Part shown: positions 34,801 to 46,053 of the stretch, piece by piece
Layout: each line of letters starts with the position of its first letter
Numbering within the stretch: position 1 is the first letter of the stretch
Assembly: GCA_020746835.1 (NCBI GenBank)
Contig: JAGPNK010000002.1
Coordinates: forward strand, 930,001-994,000
Reading direction: 5' to 3'
DNA from: Stachybotrys elegans
Taxonomy: Eukaryota; Ascomycota; Sordariomycetes; Hypocreales; Stachybotryaceae
DNA: 64,000 nt
Notes under the pieces: model-generated
Told to the model about the DNA's origin: nothing
The model's input: only the letters and a program-made list of their open reading frames with translations
The model's database searches: none
Position numbers and translations under genes: made by a program

Positions 34801-35222
34801 TGAGATCGGGTGATCTGTCGGAAGTTCCGAGCCTTACCTGGAACTTCTCCAGTATCGTCGAGAGGGATGCTCTTGAAGACGGAACGGGACTCGAATCGCT
34901 CAGCGAGTTTTCAATGGACGCGGCGAAGGGATCTAGCAGTCTGTTCGGATCCCTGAAGCGACAGCAGGCTAAGCAGCAGCAGCCTGACTTCATGGTTAAC
35001 CCCCTCAACGTCAGCTCGCTCGACTCCATTGTCCGCTGGATGACTTCCCAAGACCCTGCCGATCGACCAACGGCAGACATGATTCTTGAGCTGGAGGGAT
35101 TGAAGCATGTTGCTAAGCATCGGAACGCCCCCGCGACTGTTTACGAGGGTACTTGGGGCCCCTCGGAACCCTTCGCAGCTCCGATCGAGATTGACAGCGA
35201 CACGGAGATGACAGGTGTCTAA
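31833..35222 (+). CDS. WEE1: Wee1-type mitotic inhibitor kinase
   Basis: Exons 31833-33768, 33826-34460 and 34515-35222 give 1092 residues; if the 57-nt first intron is retained the protein has 1111. The frame is open from 31689, but the first ATG is 31833. The first 720 residues are Ser/Thr/Pro-rich and disordered, with many Ser-Pro and Thr-Pro sites suited to CDK control. The kinase domain follows: FDKIEQIGKGEFSTVYRV, the Lys in IFAVKKTKTAY, Glu in LREARILKKLSHAEHVV, catalytic GFMHLDMKPANILI (about 865-878), GDFGLA, and EGDREYMAPEML in place of APE, characteristic of Wee1. Wee1 phosphorylates the inhibitory Tyr15 of Cdc2/CDK1 and delays mitosis. The second intron splits SGLKEIH. Confidence 0.94.
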
Positions 35223-36273
35223 GACGATGCTGCCAAGGATACTCTCGCATCACAAACCCGTGAAGGGGAAAGAAGAAAAGGCACAGGATACCACCATGGA
35301 TCCAGTGCAACTGTACAGGTGTTGAAATTATTTGGTTTTAGTGCTGGAATACGTACGAGCGGAGAGGCCAAGACGAATGCGTTGGGTATGAAAGAACCCA
35401 AGCATGTGGCTGAGGGGTGAATAAGTCTGTCATCACCCACCGCACCATGGAACGATTTTCGACAATGACACGACACGATGATACTACGATATACCGATGG
35501 TATCAATGAGCGTCTTTGAACCTGTTGGCGTTTTGCTATTTGGAATGGAGTGGATGTTCTGCTTTACTAGGGGCACCGCATTTCGCATCTCGGATATATA
35601 TCATTATACCCAGGTTGGAGGCTCGCGATTTCGAATTACCCCGCGACGAATGGCAACCAGCTTTTCGAACAATTCGCGGACCTTGCTATCAAGCATAATA
35701 CCGCCTGGCTGCGTGCCAGGACAGACACTGTCTTTGATGTGGGACTCGCAACGGTTGCGTACCCGCTTGTACTGATTGATTCGCCCCGTGGTGAAAGAAG
35801 GCTTTCTTCATCACGCGGCCATATGGAGGAGAGAGTGAAGTACCTGGCATGGTTGGACGGTTATAGAGCTTTCGGAAAATCATGTAAAGGTAGATATATG
35901 CTGAGGGGAGGAAGTTGGCAGGCTACAGACGACTAGCCCGGCATACTGGCTAGCGTCTGAGTAGGAGATCTGGAGATGGAGGAAGATGGATTTGGAGGGA
36001 CATTGGACGGAGTTTGTTGTGCCAAACTCACGGCTCAATCACGATTCTGACGAAGCAATGGCATGATATGTTATGACAATATATAATATTGTAAGGAGAT
36101 CTGTGCTTAATAATCAGTTGATAACACGACAATGTGACTCCGCCGACCTTGCTTTAGTACAGTACAATGCATGCATGTACTTGTAGATACGGTTATCATT
36201 AGACTCCAGTCTTTACCAACGCCAACTCACCACTTTACTTCCATTACTCAGGTTCCTGCTATCACCACGCAAA
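35223..36273. other. Intergenic between WEE1 and the FAD oxidoreductase
   Basis: About 1 kb without a supportable gene. AT-rich blocks (about 36060-36120) and the WEE1 3' UTR are present. Confidence 0.4.
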
Positions 36274-37762
36274 ATGACGAATGCTGCTCTTCGAGAAGGA
36301 CAGGCGGAGTTGCCTTCCGTTAAGAGCACCGACTCATACTGGCACCGGGAGGCATCCAAGAAGCTCTTGGGACATCGGTCGACAGAGGAGCTCCCCGCAT
36401 CAGCTGATGTGGTGATTATCGGGAGTGGCATAGCGGGGGCCTTTGCAGCCAGGCACCTACACGGTTCTGGTAAGAATGTAGTGATGCTTGAGGCCAGAGA
36501 GGCGTGCTGGGGAGCAACAGGCCGGGTAAGTTGACCGAGACGCCATCTCTCCGTGCAAGACAATGTGCTGAGAGAAGGTCAAGAACGGCGGCCACTGCCA
36601 GCCCTTCATCTACTGCAATAAGCCGCACCTGGGCCGATTCGAACTTGCAACCTATCACTACCTGCGCGACCTGGTCGACAAGAACAACATCCCATGCGCG
36701 TGGCGCACCGTTGGCGGCGTGCACGCTATTGGATCGCAGGAGCGCGTCGACTTGGTCGCCACGTACCTTGGCTATCTGCGCAGGGAACATCCCGAGCTCG
36801 CGGAAGGCATCCGTTTTGTCACGGAAAAGGACGAGCTGGCGAGACTTCGAATCCCCGGCGTGGCTGGTGCCGTCGTCCAGCCAAATGCGGCCAGAGTATG
36901 GCCGTACAAGCTCATTTCGTGGGTCTTGGAAGACCTGCTCTCACACGAGGATGGGACCTTTAACCTGCAGACTAATACGCCGGCTACTGCCCTTCAGCGC
37001 TTCGAATCTTCGTGGATCGTCCATACGCCGCGGGGCCAGATCTCGGCGCCCCATGTGCTGCTCGCTACTAATGCGTATACATCGCGTCTTCTGCCCAACA
37101 TGTCTGGCATCATCGTGCCTGTCCGTGGCCACGTTCTCTCCCTGCTTCCGCCTGATGGTGGACGACAGCTGGAGCACTCGTACGGTTGGGCCACCGAGCA
37201 GAATAGCGATGACTACCTGATTCACAGGGATGCGGATGACGGCAGCGATGATGGCAAGGGCGGGCCTTTGATCTTTGGTGGCCAGCGACTCTCCGTGCCT
37301 GACGCAGGCATTGGCGTCTCGCGTGACGACGAGATTGATCCCATCGTCGCGCGGAACCTACGACGCGGTCTACATTCCGCGGTGAAGCTGAAGCCCTCTG
37401 GTGAAGAGGCCGAGGAGCTCTCTGCGTCGCACCAGTGGTCGGGCATCATGGGCTTCTCGTCGGATGACTTTCCCTGGGTTGGGAAGGCGACACGCCGAAT
37501 CGCGGGGGGAGATGCTGACGGACTGTGGCTCTGTGCAGGATTCACGGGACACGGAATGCCGGTCGCGGCACGTTGCGCGATGGCTGCTGCAGACATGATA
37601 CTGGGCCGGGAGGCGGGGATCGAGCTGCCGGAGGAGTACCGTATCAGCGACGAAAGATTGGATGCGGCCGAGGCCATCAAGGGAGTGAATTTGAGGAGGA
37701 AACTGACCGAGACTACGCTGGAGTTCCTGAAAGCTGCGGTGGCTGCTATGCCGCAGTCTTGA
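36274..37762 (+). CDS. FAD-dependent oxidoreductase (DAO family)
   Basis: Exons 36274-36525 and 36584-37762 encode about 476 residues. The Rossmann FAD loop is DVVIIGSGIAGAFAARHL (about residues 45-62), followed by VMLEAREACWGATGR and, after the splice, NGGHCQPF, the family's GxxGRNGGH signature. The C-terminal FAD site is GLWLCAGFTGHGMPVAARCA, preceded by QWSGIMGFSSDDFPWVG. No signal peptide is evident. DAO-fold enzymes oxidise amines, amino acids or N-methyl compounds (for example sarcosine-like or puuB-like substrates). The substrate cannot be deduced. Two acceptors six nucleotides apart (36577 and 36583) are both in frame; the second matches the family best. It is convergent with the acyl-CoA ligase gene only 189 bp away. 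Confidence 0.88.
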
Positions 37763-37951
37763 GGAGAGGAGGGTTGTTAAGGCTCGAACACACACTCAAA
37801 GTCATGGATTTGAAAGCCGGCCGCGGTTGCTTACAATTAATTGTCTTGCATTCTTGAAATGACTACTTGCCCCTTTCTACTCCTCTTCTATGGCCTGCCT
37901 CCATCTGTTCCATGGCCCCCTCACACGGCTTTTCGTTAATCATCGAGGTGT
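37763..37951. other. Short convergent intergenic spacer
   Basis: Only 189 bp separate the stop codons of the oxidoreductase and the ligase, so their 3' UTRs almost certainly overlap. Confidence 0.5.
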
Positions 37952-39836
37952 TTACAAAGCTGCTCGGAACCCGAGCTCACGCGTCGCCCGCTGTCGTAGC
38001 ACTCGACGAAGGATTTTTCCCGACTTGCGACGCATTGCCGACCAAGTTAGCCAAGCTGCGTTCACGATCTACGTCGGACAAAGAGAAAGAAAGAATAACC
38101 AAAAAGGTGTAGGGGAGCATCAGGATAGACATACCGGGTTCTTGGGAATCTCGTCGACGAAGACGACGCCACCCGTCAGCTGCTTATATCGCACGACGCG
38201 GTCGGCTAGCCACCTGGTGATATCGTCCGCAGACGCTGTGGTCCCTGGGGTCCTAACCACGTAGGCCCGGGGCACCTCCTCGTGGTTGACAACGGCACCG
38301 ATAACGGCTGCATCGGCCACGTCCTGGCGTTGCACGAGGAGGGCCTCGAGCTCGGCGGGTGCAACCTGGTGGCCATCGACCTTGATGAGCTCCTTATACC
38401 GCTCGACAATGTGGAAGAGCGTGCCGGAGCTGTACTCCTCGACGTAGGCAATGTCGCCCGTGCGGAGCCACACGGTGCCGTCGTCGTCCATGACAAAGGC
38501 CTGGTGCGTGGCATGGGGATTGCCCCAGTAGCCGCGCATGACGCTGGGGCCCGCGATCCAGAGTTCACCGGGGACGCGGGGCTGCGTGATGGCCTCCATG
38601 GTCTCGGTGTGCACGAGGCGAGCCTGGCAGTCGGGCATGAGCTCGCCGACGCCGCGGCTGGACGGGCGGTTGGGGTCCCAGGCGATGGCTGTGCACGTCA
38701 CCTCGGTCATGCCCCAGCCCTGTCTCAGTTTGGCGCCGCCGTGGCCCAGCAGTAGGTGGTTGATGTCGTTCTGCGTATCCGGGGGCAGAGGCGCGGCGCC
38801 CGAGGCAATCATCTCGAGGCTGCTGAGGTTGGCGCGGCGGCAGAGGGGATGCTTGGACAGCAGGACCATGACGGGGGGCACGGCCATGAGCTTGGTGATG
38901 CGGTAGGTCTGGATATAGGCGAGCATCTTGACGAGGTCGAACCGCGACATGACGTAGATGGGGATCTGCTCGTGCGGGAAGCTGCTGATGAAGTAGCCCT
39001 GGCAGAAGGCGTGGTACATGGGGAGGAAGCAGAGCGCGGCGCCGCGGTGCCGCCTTGCTTCGTAGTCTGCGTGCAGCTTGTTGAGCGCGACGATGCCTAC
39101 GCCATTGGCGACGTGGTTGTAGTGCGTGATCTCGACACCCTTTGGGAGGCCCGTCTGTGATGGATGTCAGTTCAAGGGAGCTCGATTGCGAGTGCTGGGG
39201 CGAGCAAAGATGGTATCGTACGGTGCCCGAGCTATAGTTGAGTGTGCAGATGGCATCACGCGCGTCTACCGGCTCCGTCCAGTCGAACTGCTCGCCTTTG
39301 TCCCGAGGCGCAATCAGTGCGGTCCAGTGCCTGGCACCCCCCGGGAGGAGGGGACGGGCAGCCCTAGCAGCGGGATCATCGGGCATGTCCGTACCCGAGA
39401 CAAAGACCTTGTCGCTGCGGAGCCCGACGAGCTGTGCGGCGCTCAGGGCGACGTCGAGGTTGGCCTCGGCGGCGATGAGAAAGGAGGCGCCGCTGTCCTC
39501 AAGCTGGAAGAGCAGCTCGCCCACGGAGAAGGCCGGGTTCGCGCCCGTGAAGATACCGCCGGCCATCCATATGCCTAGCACGATGACGGGGAAAAAGATG
39601 CTATTGCCGGTGAAGAGGAGGACGCGGTCTCCCGGCTCGAGGCCATGCTCCAGCAGGCCCACGGCTATCCTCTTGGCCAAGAGGCGCGCCTGGGAGAAGG
39701 TGAGGAAGTGGGTGTCCGGGCGGTTCGCGTCAATCCAGGCCTTCTTATCATCACGGCCACCGGTGCTGGAGGAGAAGATCCATTCTTGAATGGAACAGTT
39801 GGGCACAGGCGTGGAGAAGCGGGAATGGATGGTCAT
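37952..39836 (-). CDS. AMP-dependent acyl-CoA synthetase, 4-coumarate:CoA ligase-like
   Basis: Exons 39836-39222, 39154-38135 and 38023-37952 encode 568 residues. The AMP-binding P-loop is rebuilt by the first splice as NYSSGTTGLPKGVEITH. Other motifs are FLPMYHAFCQGYF, GAAPLPPDTQ, QGWGMTEVTC, the hinge WLRTGDIAYVEE, ERYKELIKVDGHQVAPAELE, and the catalytic Lys in SGKILRRVL, encoded by the short last exon whose acceptor is AAG. Members activate a carboxylate with ATP and transfer it to coenzyme A. Fungal homologues act on medium/long-chain or phenylpropanoid-like acids, often in peroxisomes, but this protein ends in RAAL and lacks a canonical SKL-type PTS1. The substrate is unknown. Confidence 0.9.
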
Positions 39837-41307
39837 GGTGTAAGAGAATGGAGGAGGAGTGTATCAGCGAATAGTCAGGGCCGAAGAAGAAAGGGAACAT
39901 CCACCACCCGGGGCATACCACTCAACCTATGTGCTCACGGGGGGACATGGCATGAGTGTCGACGGGATGGGATGTTGAGCTTGGTGCTTCTTATACCATC
40001 GTCGTGGTACGTGTACGGGAAGAAGGCGTAAGCACCAAATGCTAGTTCAATATCTTAGTCAACCCCCCGTCTGGAGAGATTGACGATGCCTGATTAGTCG
40101 ACGGGCCGGATACTGCGGCTGGCTGACGAAGAGGCGTCTACAGTATTACCCAGAACGTGTGTATATGCCGGGGAGGTATTCCCATCCTCGACGTATTGGA
40201 GGCCGGGTTGTGTCGAGGCAGAGAGACGGCGGGAGGGTTTTCTTCATCTTCCTTGATCGGAAATAGCAGCCGTACACAAAGCCACGAATCGCACGGCGGG
40301 AACGGCTTGTGCGAGTCTTCAGGGACCCCCAGCTCGCGCGTGTACGACGAATATGTACATCACCAGCCGAGCCCTTGTGCTTCCTCCAGCTGTCGATGAT
40401 CCGAGGAGGGGCCAATTAGCATTGGTGTATGCCTGGAAGGGGAAGGAGGCATCGGGAATGGGAGTGTTCAAGTAAGGTCATAATAGAGGTTGGGATGAAT
40501 CAATCTAGAGAGGGGAGCGTGCGGATAGATGATCAAGGCCATGTTGGTGGTTGAATGGCTGAGATGGATGGTTTGTACGCATCATCGGGTGACTCAAGTG
40601 TATTGCCTCCCCGTCGAAGTCTCGTGACGCAATATTGAATAGAAGAAAAGAAAAGAAAAACGACGAAAAGTGTCCCGGTATTCACTGTCCCGATGTAGAG
40701 ATGAGACGAGGTAGAGCAAAGAAGGGGGAATATACTATCTTCCCCGAGTCCAATCTCGGCTACATGCTCTCGCTTGGGCGGCAGTACTTCGACATTGATG
40801 CTCGCCAAGAGGGAGGGCAAAGCTCACCCGGCCGAAAACCATTGGACAAATGCCATGTTCATGCAGGATTCACAGGCCATATCTGCATACATGCTGTCGA
40901 GTGACGGAAGACCAGGCAGGGCGGAGAAGGTCAGGGTTGGTGTTGCGCAGTGTCCCCGAGTATTTCCTAGGGGGGGGGTTCACATATCCTCCGGGAAAAG
41001 TGAAATTCATTCAATATATTTGATTAACACCCAAAATAATAATAAATAAAGTAATGATGAAATACGATAATCATCCGTTGAGAAACATTGAAACATGTGT
41101 AACAAACGCCCAACCCGCCGTCCGAGGTTCAGCCGCACGGACCAATCACGGCTTCGCATTTTCAAGCAGCAAGTGTCCAATGGGGCGACGTCCAGCCAGA
41201 GGGCGATAATTTGAAGCTTCAACCTCACGCACCACCCGTCGACCACAGCCAACGCCTCGCCGCCCAGCCCGCCACCTCCCCCATTGACTCGTCCATACAC
41301 CCTCACA
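39837..41307. other. 1.5-kb divergent intergenic region
   Basis: It contains promoters for the ligase (minus) and the complex I subunit (plus). Short frames (40157-40399, 40533-40904) lack motifs. An A-rich stretch lies at about 41030-41050. Confidence 0.4.
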
Positions 41308-42360
41308 ATGGCGAGCAGGCTCTCCCCCTTCCTCCTCCGCTCCGCCGCGCGCGCCATCCCCCGCGTCGCCCGTCCCCAGGCCCGCGCCTTTTCCCTGACG
41401 GCATGCCGACCCAGCGATACGCTCAGCGTGGTATGCATCCATCCTCCTCTATCCCTCCTTCCGTCCCGCCGCCCAGGCATCCCCGACCTCCAATGCCACG
41501 GATCACACGCCGAGGGAACCCTCCCCCCCTGCGCCGAGAATGATGGGAAAGGAAAGGGATTGAGCATGCTGACCCTGTATCCCGCAGCACCGCAACACGC
41601 CCGACAACAACCCCGACATCCCCTTCAAGTTCAGCGAGCAGAATGAAAAGGTCATTGCCGAGATCCTCAAGCGCTACCCCCCTCAGTACAAGAAGGCTGC
41701 CGTCATGCCCCTCCTCGACCTCGGCCAGCGCCAGCACGGCTTCACCAGCATCAGCGTCATGAACGAGGTCGCCAGGCGGCTCGAGATGCCCCCCATGCGA
41801 GTCTACGAGGTCGCCTCCTTCTACACCATGTACAACCGCACCCCCGTCGGCAAGTTCTTTGTCCAGGCATGCACAACGGTACGTCGGGATTTGCTGTGGA
41901 TTTGGGGTCAATTGGGCTCCCTGCGATGAGAGGCCATTTTTGGGCACTCTTTATGTTGGTCATCATGGGCTGTTGCTGACATGTTTTACAGACTCCCTGC
42001 CAGCTCGGCGGCTGCGGCTCCGACGTCATCGTCAAGGCTATCAAGGAGCACCTGGGCATCAAGCAGGGCGAGACGACGGCCGACGGCCTCTTCACCTTCA
42101 TCGAGGTCGAATGCCTCGGTGCCTGCGTCAACGCCCCCATGATCCAGATCAACGACGATTACTACGAGGATCTCACCCCCGAGACCGTCGTCGAGCTCCT
42201 CACGGCCCTCAAGGCCAGCGCCGGCGCCACCGGCGCCTCCGCTCCCAAGGTTCCCGCTCCCGGTCCTCTCAGTGGCCGCCAGACGTGTGAGAACAGCGCC
42301 GGCCTGACGAACCTGACCGAGGAGCCCTGGGGCGTGGAGAAGACGAGGTCGGATCTGTAG
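41308..42360 (+). CDS. nuo24: NADH:ubiquinone oxidoreductase 24-kDa subunit (NDUFV2/NuoE)
   Basis: Exons 41308-41430, 41588-41878 and 41992-42360 encode 260 residues, matching the fungal 24-kDa subunit. The presequence ([20 protein letters not shown]) is basic and amphipathic for mitochondrial import. The thioredoxin-like domain includes [40 protein letters not shown] and [12 protein letters not shown]. The 2Fe-2S (N1a) ligands are visible as C-x4-C in ACTTTPC, joined across intron 2, and C-x3-C in [11 protein letters not shown]. It sits in the NADH-oxidising tip of complex I together with the 51-kDa subunit. It is convergent with the kelch gene, about 230 bp apart. Confidence 0.96.
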
Positions 42361-42587
42361 GTTTTGTTATGTGAATAGGGAGGGGCGGGGGACTTCGCTT
42401 GCGGAAGCTGTATTGTACATAAATGTTCTCGTCTTACACTGAAGGTCTTGGGAGAATAGACAATGATCACAACAACGTAGCAGTGGCAAATTCGTCATCG
42501 ACTTGAGTATCCAAAAACTCCTACTAACAAACATACTCATTGACTTTCGTTTCTTCTCTTAGCTAGCCTTCCTGGGCTAATCAAAGT

Positions 42588-44339
42588 TTAGTAGTTGGAG
42601 CCGAGTCGTAGGATCCAGCCATCGCCGACTCGTCTGCCGTCATCTCCCACACCACCCAGCATAACGATGCCAGTCTCATCCAGGTCACCCATGGGTGCGC
42701 TCGCCAACCAACCTCGTGGTCGGGGAGGCTCGTAGTAGTTTTCATCGTCGTACGGTTCCATGGTCAGTTTAGACCACTTGCCCTCCCCGGTCTTGCGTCC
42801 CATCGCCTGCAGCACAGCCGCCGTGAAGCTTGCTCCCGTCATGCCATGCGGAGGCACCTGGAAAGCCCAGACATCATCGCGGTAGGTACCAGAGCTACCA
42901 GACTCGTCAGAACGCGGCTGGGACTCACCCATAGCAAGAACAAGGTACTCGGTGCCACCACCCTGGGTCAGGGCTTCGAGCAGAGCACCACTGCGAGGCG
43001 CTGGCCAGGTCTGGCCAACCTCCAGGGGAACTTCGGCTGATGACGCATCGGCATTGTTCTCCAACAGTGATTGCCATCCGCTCCGGGCGTGGATGGAAAT
43101 TTCGCCCTTGGTGACTTTGTCGTCAAACATCTCGACTTCGAGGGGCAAGAAGTCAATCTGGCCACCTAATTCATTCTCCCCATCAAAGCCACCGAAGCGG
43201 AAGAGACGGCTCTTGCTGATGCAGATGGCCGCGCCAGTCCTGCCTGGGCCTGGTGCCGCAGGAAGCTCCGTCCATGTTTTGGTGCGGACGTCAAAGGCCC
43301 AAATGTCGTTGGTGAGTTGGCCACTGGCCAAGCGTCCGCCGTGGATGATGAATGTGCCATAGCCCTCGGCATCTTGGTCTACGGCCTCCTCTGCCACGTT
43401 GCCTACAATGGGATCCTGAGGGATACCCGTCTTGGATGTGTCGCCGACAGCCCACTCTTGCCAGTTCTGCGGCTGCTTGGGCGCTGGTGGAGCAAAGTCG
43501 CGGGGTCTGTCGGTAGCCGTGGCGGAGTGGTGGCCGCGCGGCTCGGGGCAGCGAACAATTGCGCCGCCCTTGATGGCTGGCGCGGGATCGAGGTACGTCC
43601 AGTTGTTTGTGCGGGTGCTGAACACCCAGACACGACCACCCTCGTCGAGGGGTCTTGCCTCGGGACCGCCAATGCCTCCGAAGACGAAAATACGGTTGCC
43701 AATGACGGCCGTAGCATGACCGAAACGAGGTGCGGGAACATCACCTAGGACCGGCTTTTCGTCTACAAGACGTTCTTTTCCCTTGCCCTTGGGGCTCGAG
43801 GCGGCAGCGACGGGCGCAGGCGAAGCCAGTGGGACCTCATCCAATTCCTTTGGCGCCTCTTCCTCTTCTTCTGACTCCTCTTCTGACTCCTCCTCCTCTG
43901 ACTCCTCCTCTGACGACTCTTCTTCTTCTTCTTCTTCTTCTTCCTCCTCCTCCTCGTCGCTGCTTCCCTTGGGATCATCCTTGAGGATGGGGGATGCATC
44001 TTCCGTATTTGCGGTCAGGCCTTCGTGCGCAGGCGCAGCGGCTTTGATCCGGTAGTAGTCGGCGGCGGCGCTGCTGAACGGCAACGTGACGACGTGCATG
44101 TCATTGTCGGCGGGCTGATTGCGATTGGTCTCGCCACCGAAGATGTAGGCAGTGCCGGATACGACATCGAGGGAGTGCGAGGAGCGAGCGAGAGGGGGGA
44201 TGGCAATGGGTTCCCAGGTGCCTTTCATGGAGCTGGCCTTGGGCGGAGCGGCGGCCCTGGAGGGCATAGACGGGAGGTTCTGGTGAACATTGTGCAGGAG
44301 GTCGGTTGTCCGACGTCGGATCATGGAAAAAGAATCCAT
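42588..44339 (-). CDS. Kelch-repeat (galactose-oxidase-like propeller) protein with acidic tract
   Basis: A single exon encodes 583 residues from the ATG at 44339 (the frame is open further up to a TTG at 44405). Kelch blades are recognisable by paired Gly and spaced Tyr/Trp: ARSSHSLDVVSGTAYIFGG, RFGHATAVIGNRIFVFGG...WVFSTRTNNW, GTFIIHGG...DIWAFDVRTKTW, GRTGAAICISKSRLFRFGG, and the closing GIVMLGGVGDDGR...GWILRL. Between blades 1 and 2 (about residues 113-170) lies a long Glu/Ser/Asp run encoded by a TCT/TCC microsatellite. No F-box, BTB or signal peptide is seen. Function is unknown beyond protein interaction; members occur in polarity and ubiquitin pathways. Confidence 0.85.
   Translation of the reverse strand: MDSFSMIRRRTTDLLHNVHQNLPSMPSRAAAPPKASSMKGTWEPIAIPPLARSSHSLDVVSGTAYIFGGETNRNQPADNDMHVVTLPFSSAAADYYRIKAAAPAHEGLTANTEDASPILKDDPKGSSDEEEEEEEEEEEEESSEEESEEEESEEESEEEEEAPKELDEVPLASPAPVAAASSPKGKGKERLVDEKPVLGDVPAPRFGHATAVIGNRIFVFGGIGGPEARPLDEGGRVWVFSTRTNNWTYLDPAPAIKGGAIVRCPEPRGHHSATATDRPRDFAPPAPKQPQNWQEWAVGDTSKTGIPQDPIVGNVAEEAVDQDAEGYGTFIIHGGRLASGQLTNDIWAFDVRTKTWTELPAAPGPGRTGAAICISKSRLFRFGGFDGENELGGQIDFLPLEVEMFDDKVTKGEISIHARSGWQSLLENNADASSAEVPLEVGQTWPAPRSGALLEALTQGGGTEYLVLAMGESQPRSDESGSSGTYRDDVWAFQVPPHGMTGASFTAAVLQAMGRKTGEGKWSKLTMEPYDDENYYEPPRPRGWLASAPMGDLDETGIVMLGGVGDDGRRVGDGWILRLGSNY
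43857..43970 (+). repeat. TTC/TCC-type trinucleotide microsatellite in the kelch gene
   Basis: About 110 bp consist of repeated TCT/TCC/GAC-like triplets on plus, encoding Glu/Ser/Asp on the minus strand. The repeat stays in frame. Confidence 0.85.
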
Positions 44340-46053
44340 TTTTGAAGATGGACTCGTCTGGTTGAGACAAAGAGAAGTTTGTACGGTAGAAGGTAGCTGG
44401 CGCAAGCTTGACGGGGCGGGTGGTTGAATATGGCCACTATGACGTAAAGCCTAGGTAAGGAAGGGAAGCGCCAGCAGACGAGATATGCAGGATGCAGATG
44501 GGAATTGAGCAGTCAATCAAGATGCGATGAGGGGAGAGCAGGAGAGGAGGGGAGGATATACGTGCCCTCAAGCCTTGGAGCGGAGCTGTAAGCACAGGCT
44601 TAGCCCGGGACAAGGATCAAATACGGTGCGCGAGCAGCCAGTGAGATTCCAAGCCTCCATCTCCATGGGCACCAACTCCCCTAAGTCTGCATGCAAGTCT
44701 TGATACAAGAAGGGCAGCTCGCCGAAGGGCACGGAACGGCACAGCGCTTGTTGGACGATGAACCAGTACCAGTACCAACAAGTGAGGAATGGTAGGGTCA
44801 GCTAGCTCACCTCTAGGGCTGCTGCTAACTCCATGCTGACAGCTCAGCGGCGCCAACCCCACACGCTCCTCTAGGTAGCTGGAAGCTCTGGAGAGTTGGC
44901 TTGTGCCTATGTATAGTTGCCCGCTCTATCCGTCGGCGTAAACTTGCAACGGTCCAACACTTTGTCGTCTGCAATCAATGTGTGCGTCCTCGTGGGAGGC
45001 ATCATGGCTGCATATTGTACACAAGACCAACCACCCATCCAGGGCATCGAACGGTAGATCACATCGTTGGGTGTCGTCCGTTCGTATTGCGCAACACCTA
45101 CCAGGTACCTGCTATAAGTCTAACAGCACGGCCAACCCAGGAACAATTTTCCCAAGAAGACACCCCGGAATATATAACTCATGTGCCTGCACCTGGTACC
45201 TCAGTCCCTTGGCCAGGAAATTTACCTCGACCGCATCTATTTGCTTGTTCATATGTAAGTAGAATGCGTAAGCGAATGTGGCTTGGCAATTGGGGCTGCT
45301 TGAGACCAACAAACGTGCAGCCAACGGGGCTGAGCAGGAACGGGTTACAACTGTAAATTCTCAGGGATCAACCAAGCAAACTTACCAGCCATCCCTGAGC
45401 CCCGAAGCTTAGCAGCGGAGGCAGCCAGCAAGACGGGCGGCAGCATCTGCCGTCCTTCAACAGTGGCCATTCATTAGCCGCCGTAGGGCCCACAAACCAC
45501 CAGCCTGCAAGCCATAGGGCCCTTCCAGTCAATCAAGAATCAAGCTTTACCACCATCATGTCTTGATGTTTCAGCGCAGACAAGGCATCCAGTAAGATGC
45601 ACCGCCAAGGTCGCCAGTTATTTGCTGTTTCGGGTCTTCAGAGACGAGGCTTTGCCACCATGGCCTCTCTTTACGAGGCCCATGGCCTAACAAGCAGGCA
45701 AACAGCCTGGCTTTGCCCAGCATCGCCTCAAGTTGTTCCCGCAGGATGATCACGCTCTGCATTGCTCCATAGTATGGCCTTCCGCCTGGGCCGCACAGCG
45801 GTAATCAAGATGCCGATTCGAAGGCTGGATGGCACGATGAGCAGGGCGCTTACCATGCGGGTGCAACCCCATTGGCCCCCATCCAGCCGCGTCTGACGCG
45901 CTCCTGAATCCTTGAAATAAGTACTCAGAGCTCTTCCCACGTCCGTTCTCGAGGTCAACGCATCCTACAACTCTTCTTGCTTGTGCTGCCGTCTATTCCA
46001 CAGCCCGTCAAATCGCCCCGGCAATCTCAGCAGCCATCTCAAAACACCTGCGA
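44340..46053. other. 1.7-kb divergent intergenic region
   Basis: It holds the kelch promoter (minus) and the CorA-like promoter (plus). Scattered TACCAGTACC/GGTACCT motifs are seen (about 44765-44780, 45095-45110). A frame continuous with the CorA coding frame is open without ATG from about 45920, so an upstream coding exon is possible. Confidence 0.4.

Noticed and set aside
38565..39836. Single long minus frame reading straight through the first ligase intron.
   Set aside because: It loses the conserved GTTGLPKG join and becomes Arg/Pro-rich nonsense after the intron; splicing restores the family motifs.
36000..41300. Possible secondary-metabolite cluster around the oxidoreductase and acyl-CoA ligase.
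   Set aside because: No polyketide synthase, peptide synthetase, terpene synthase or transporter is adjacent; flanking genes are housekeeping.
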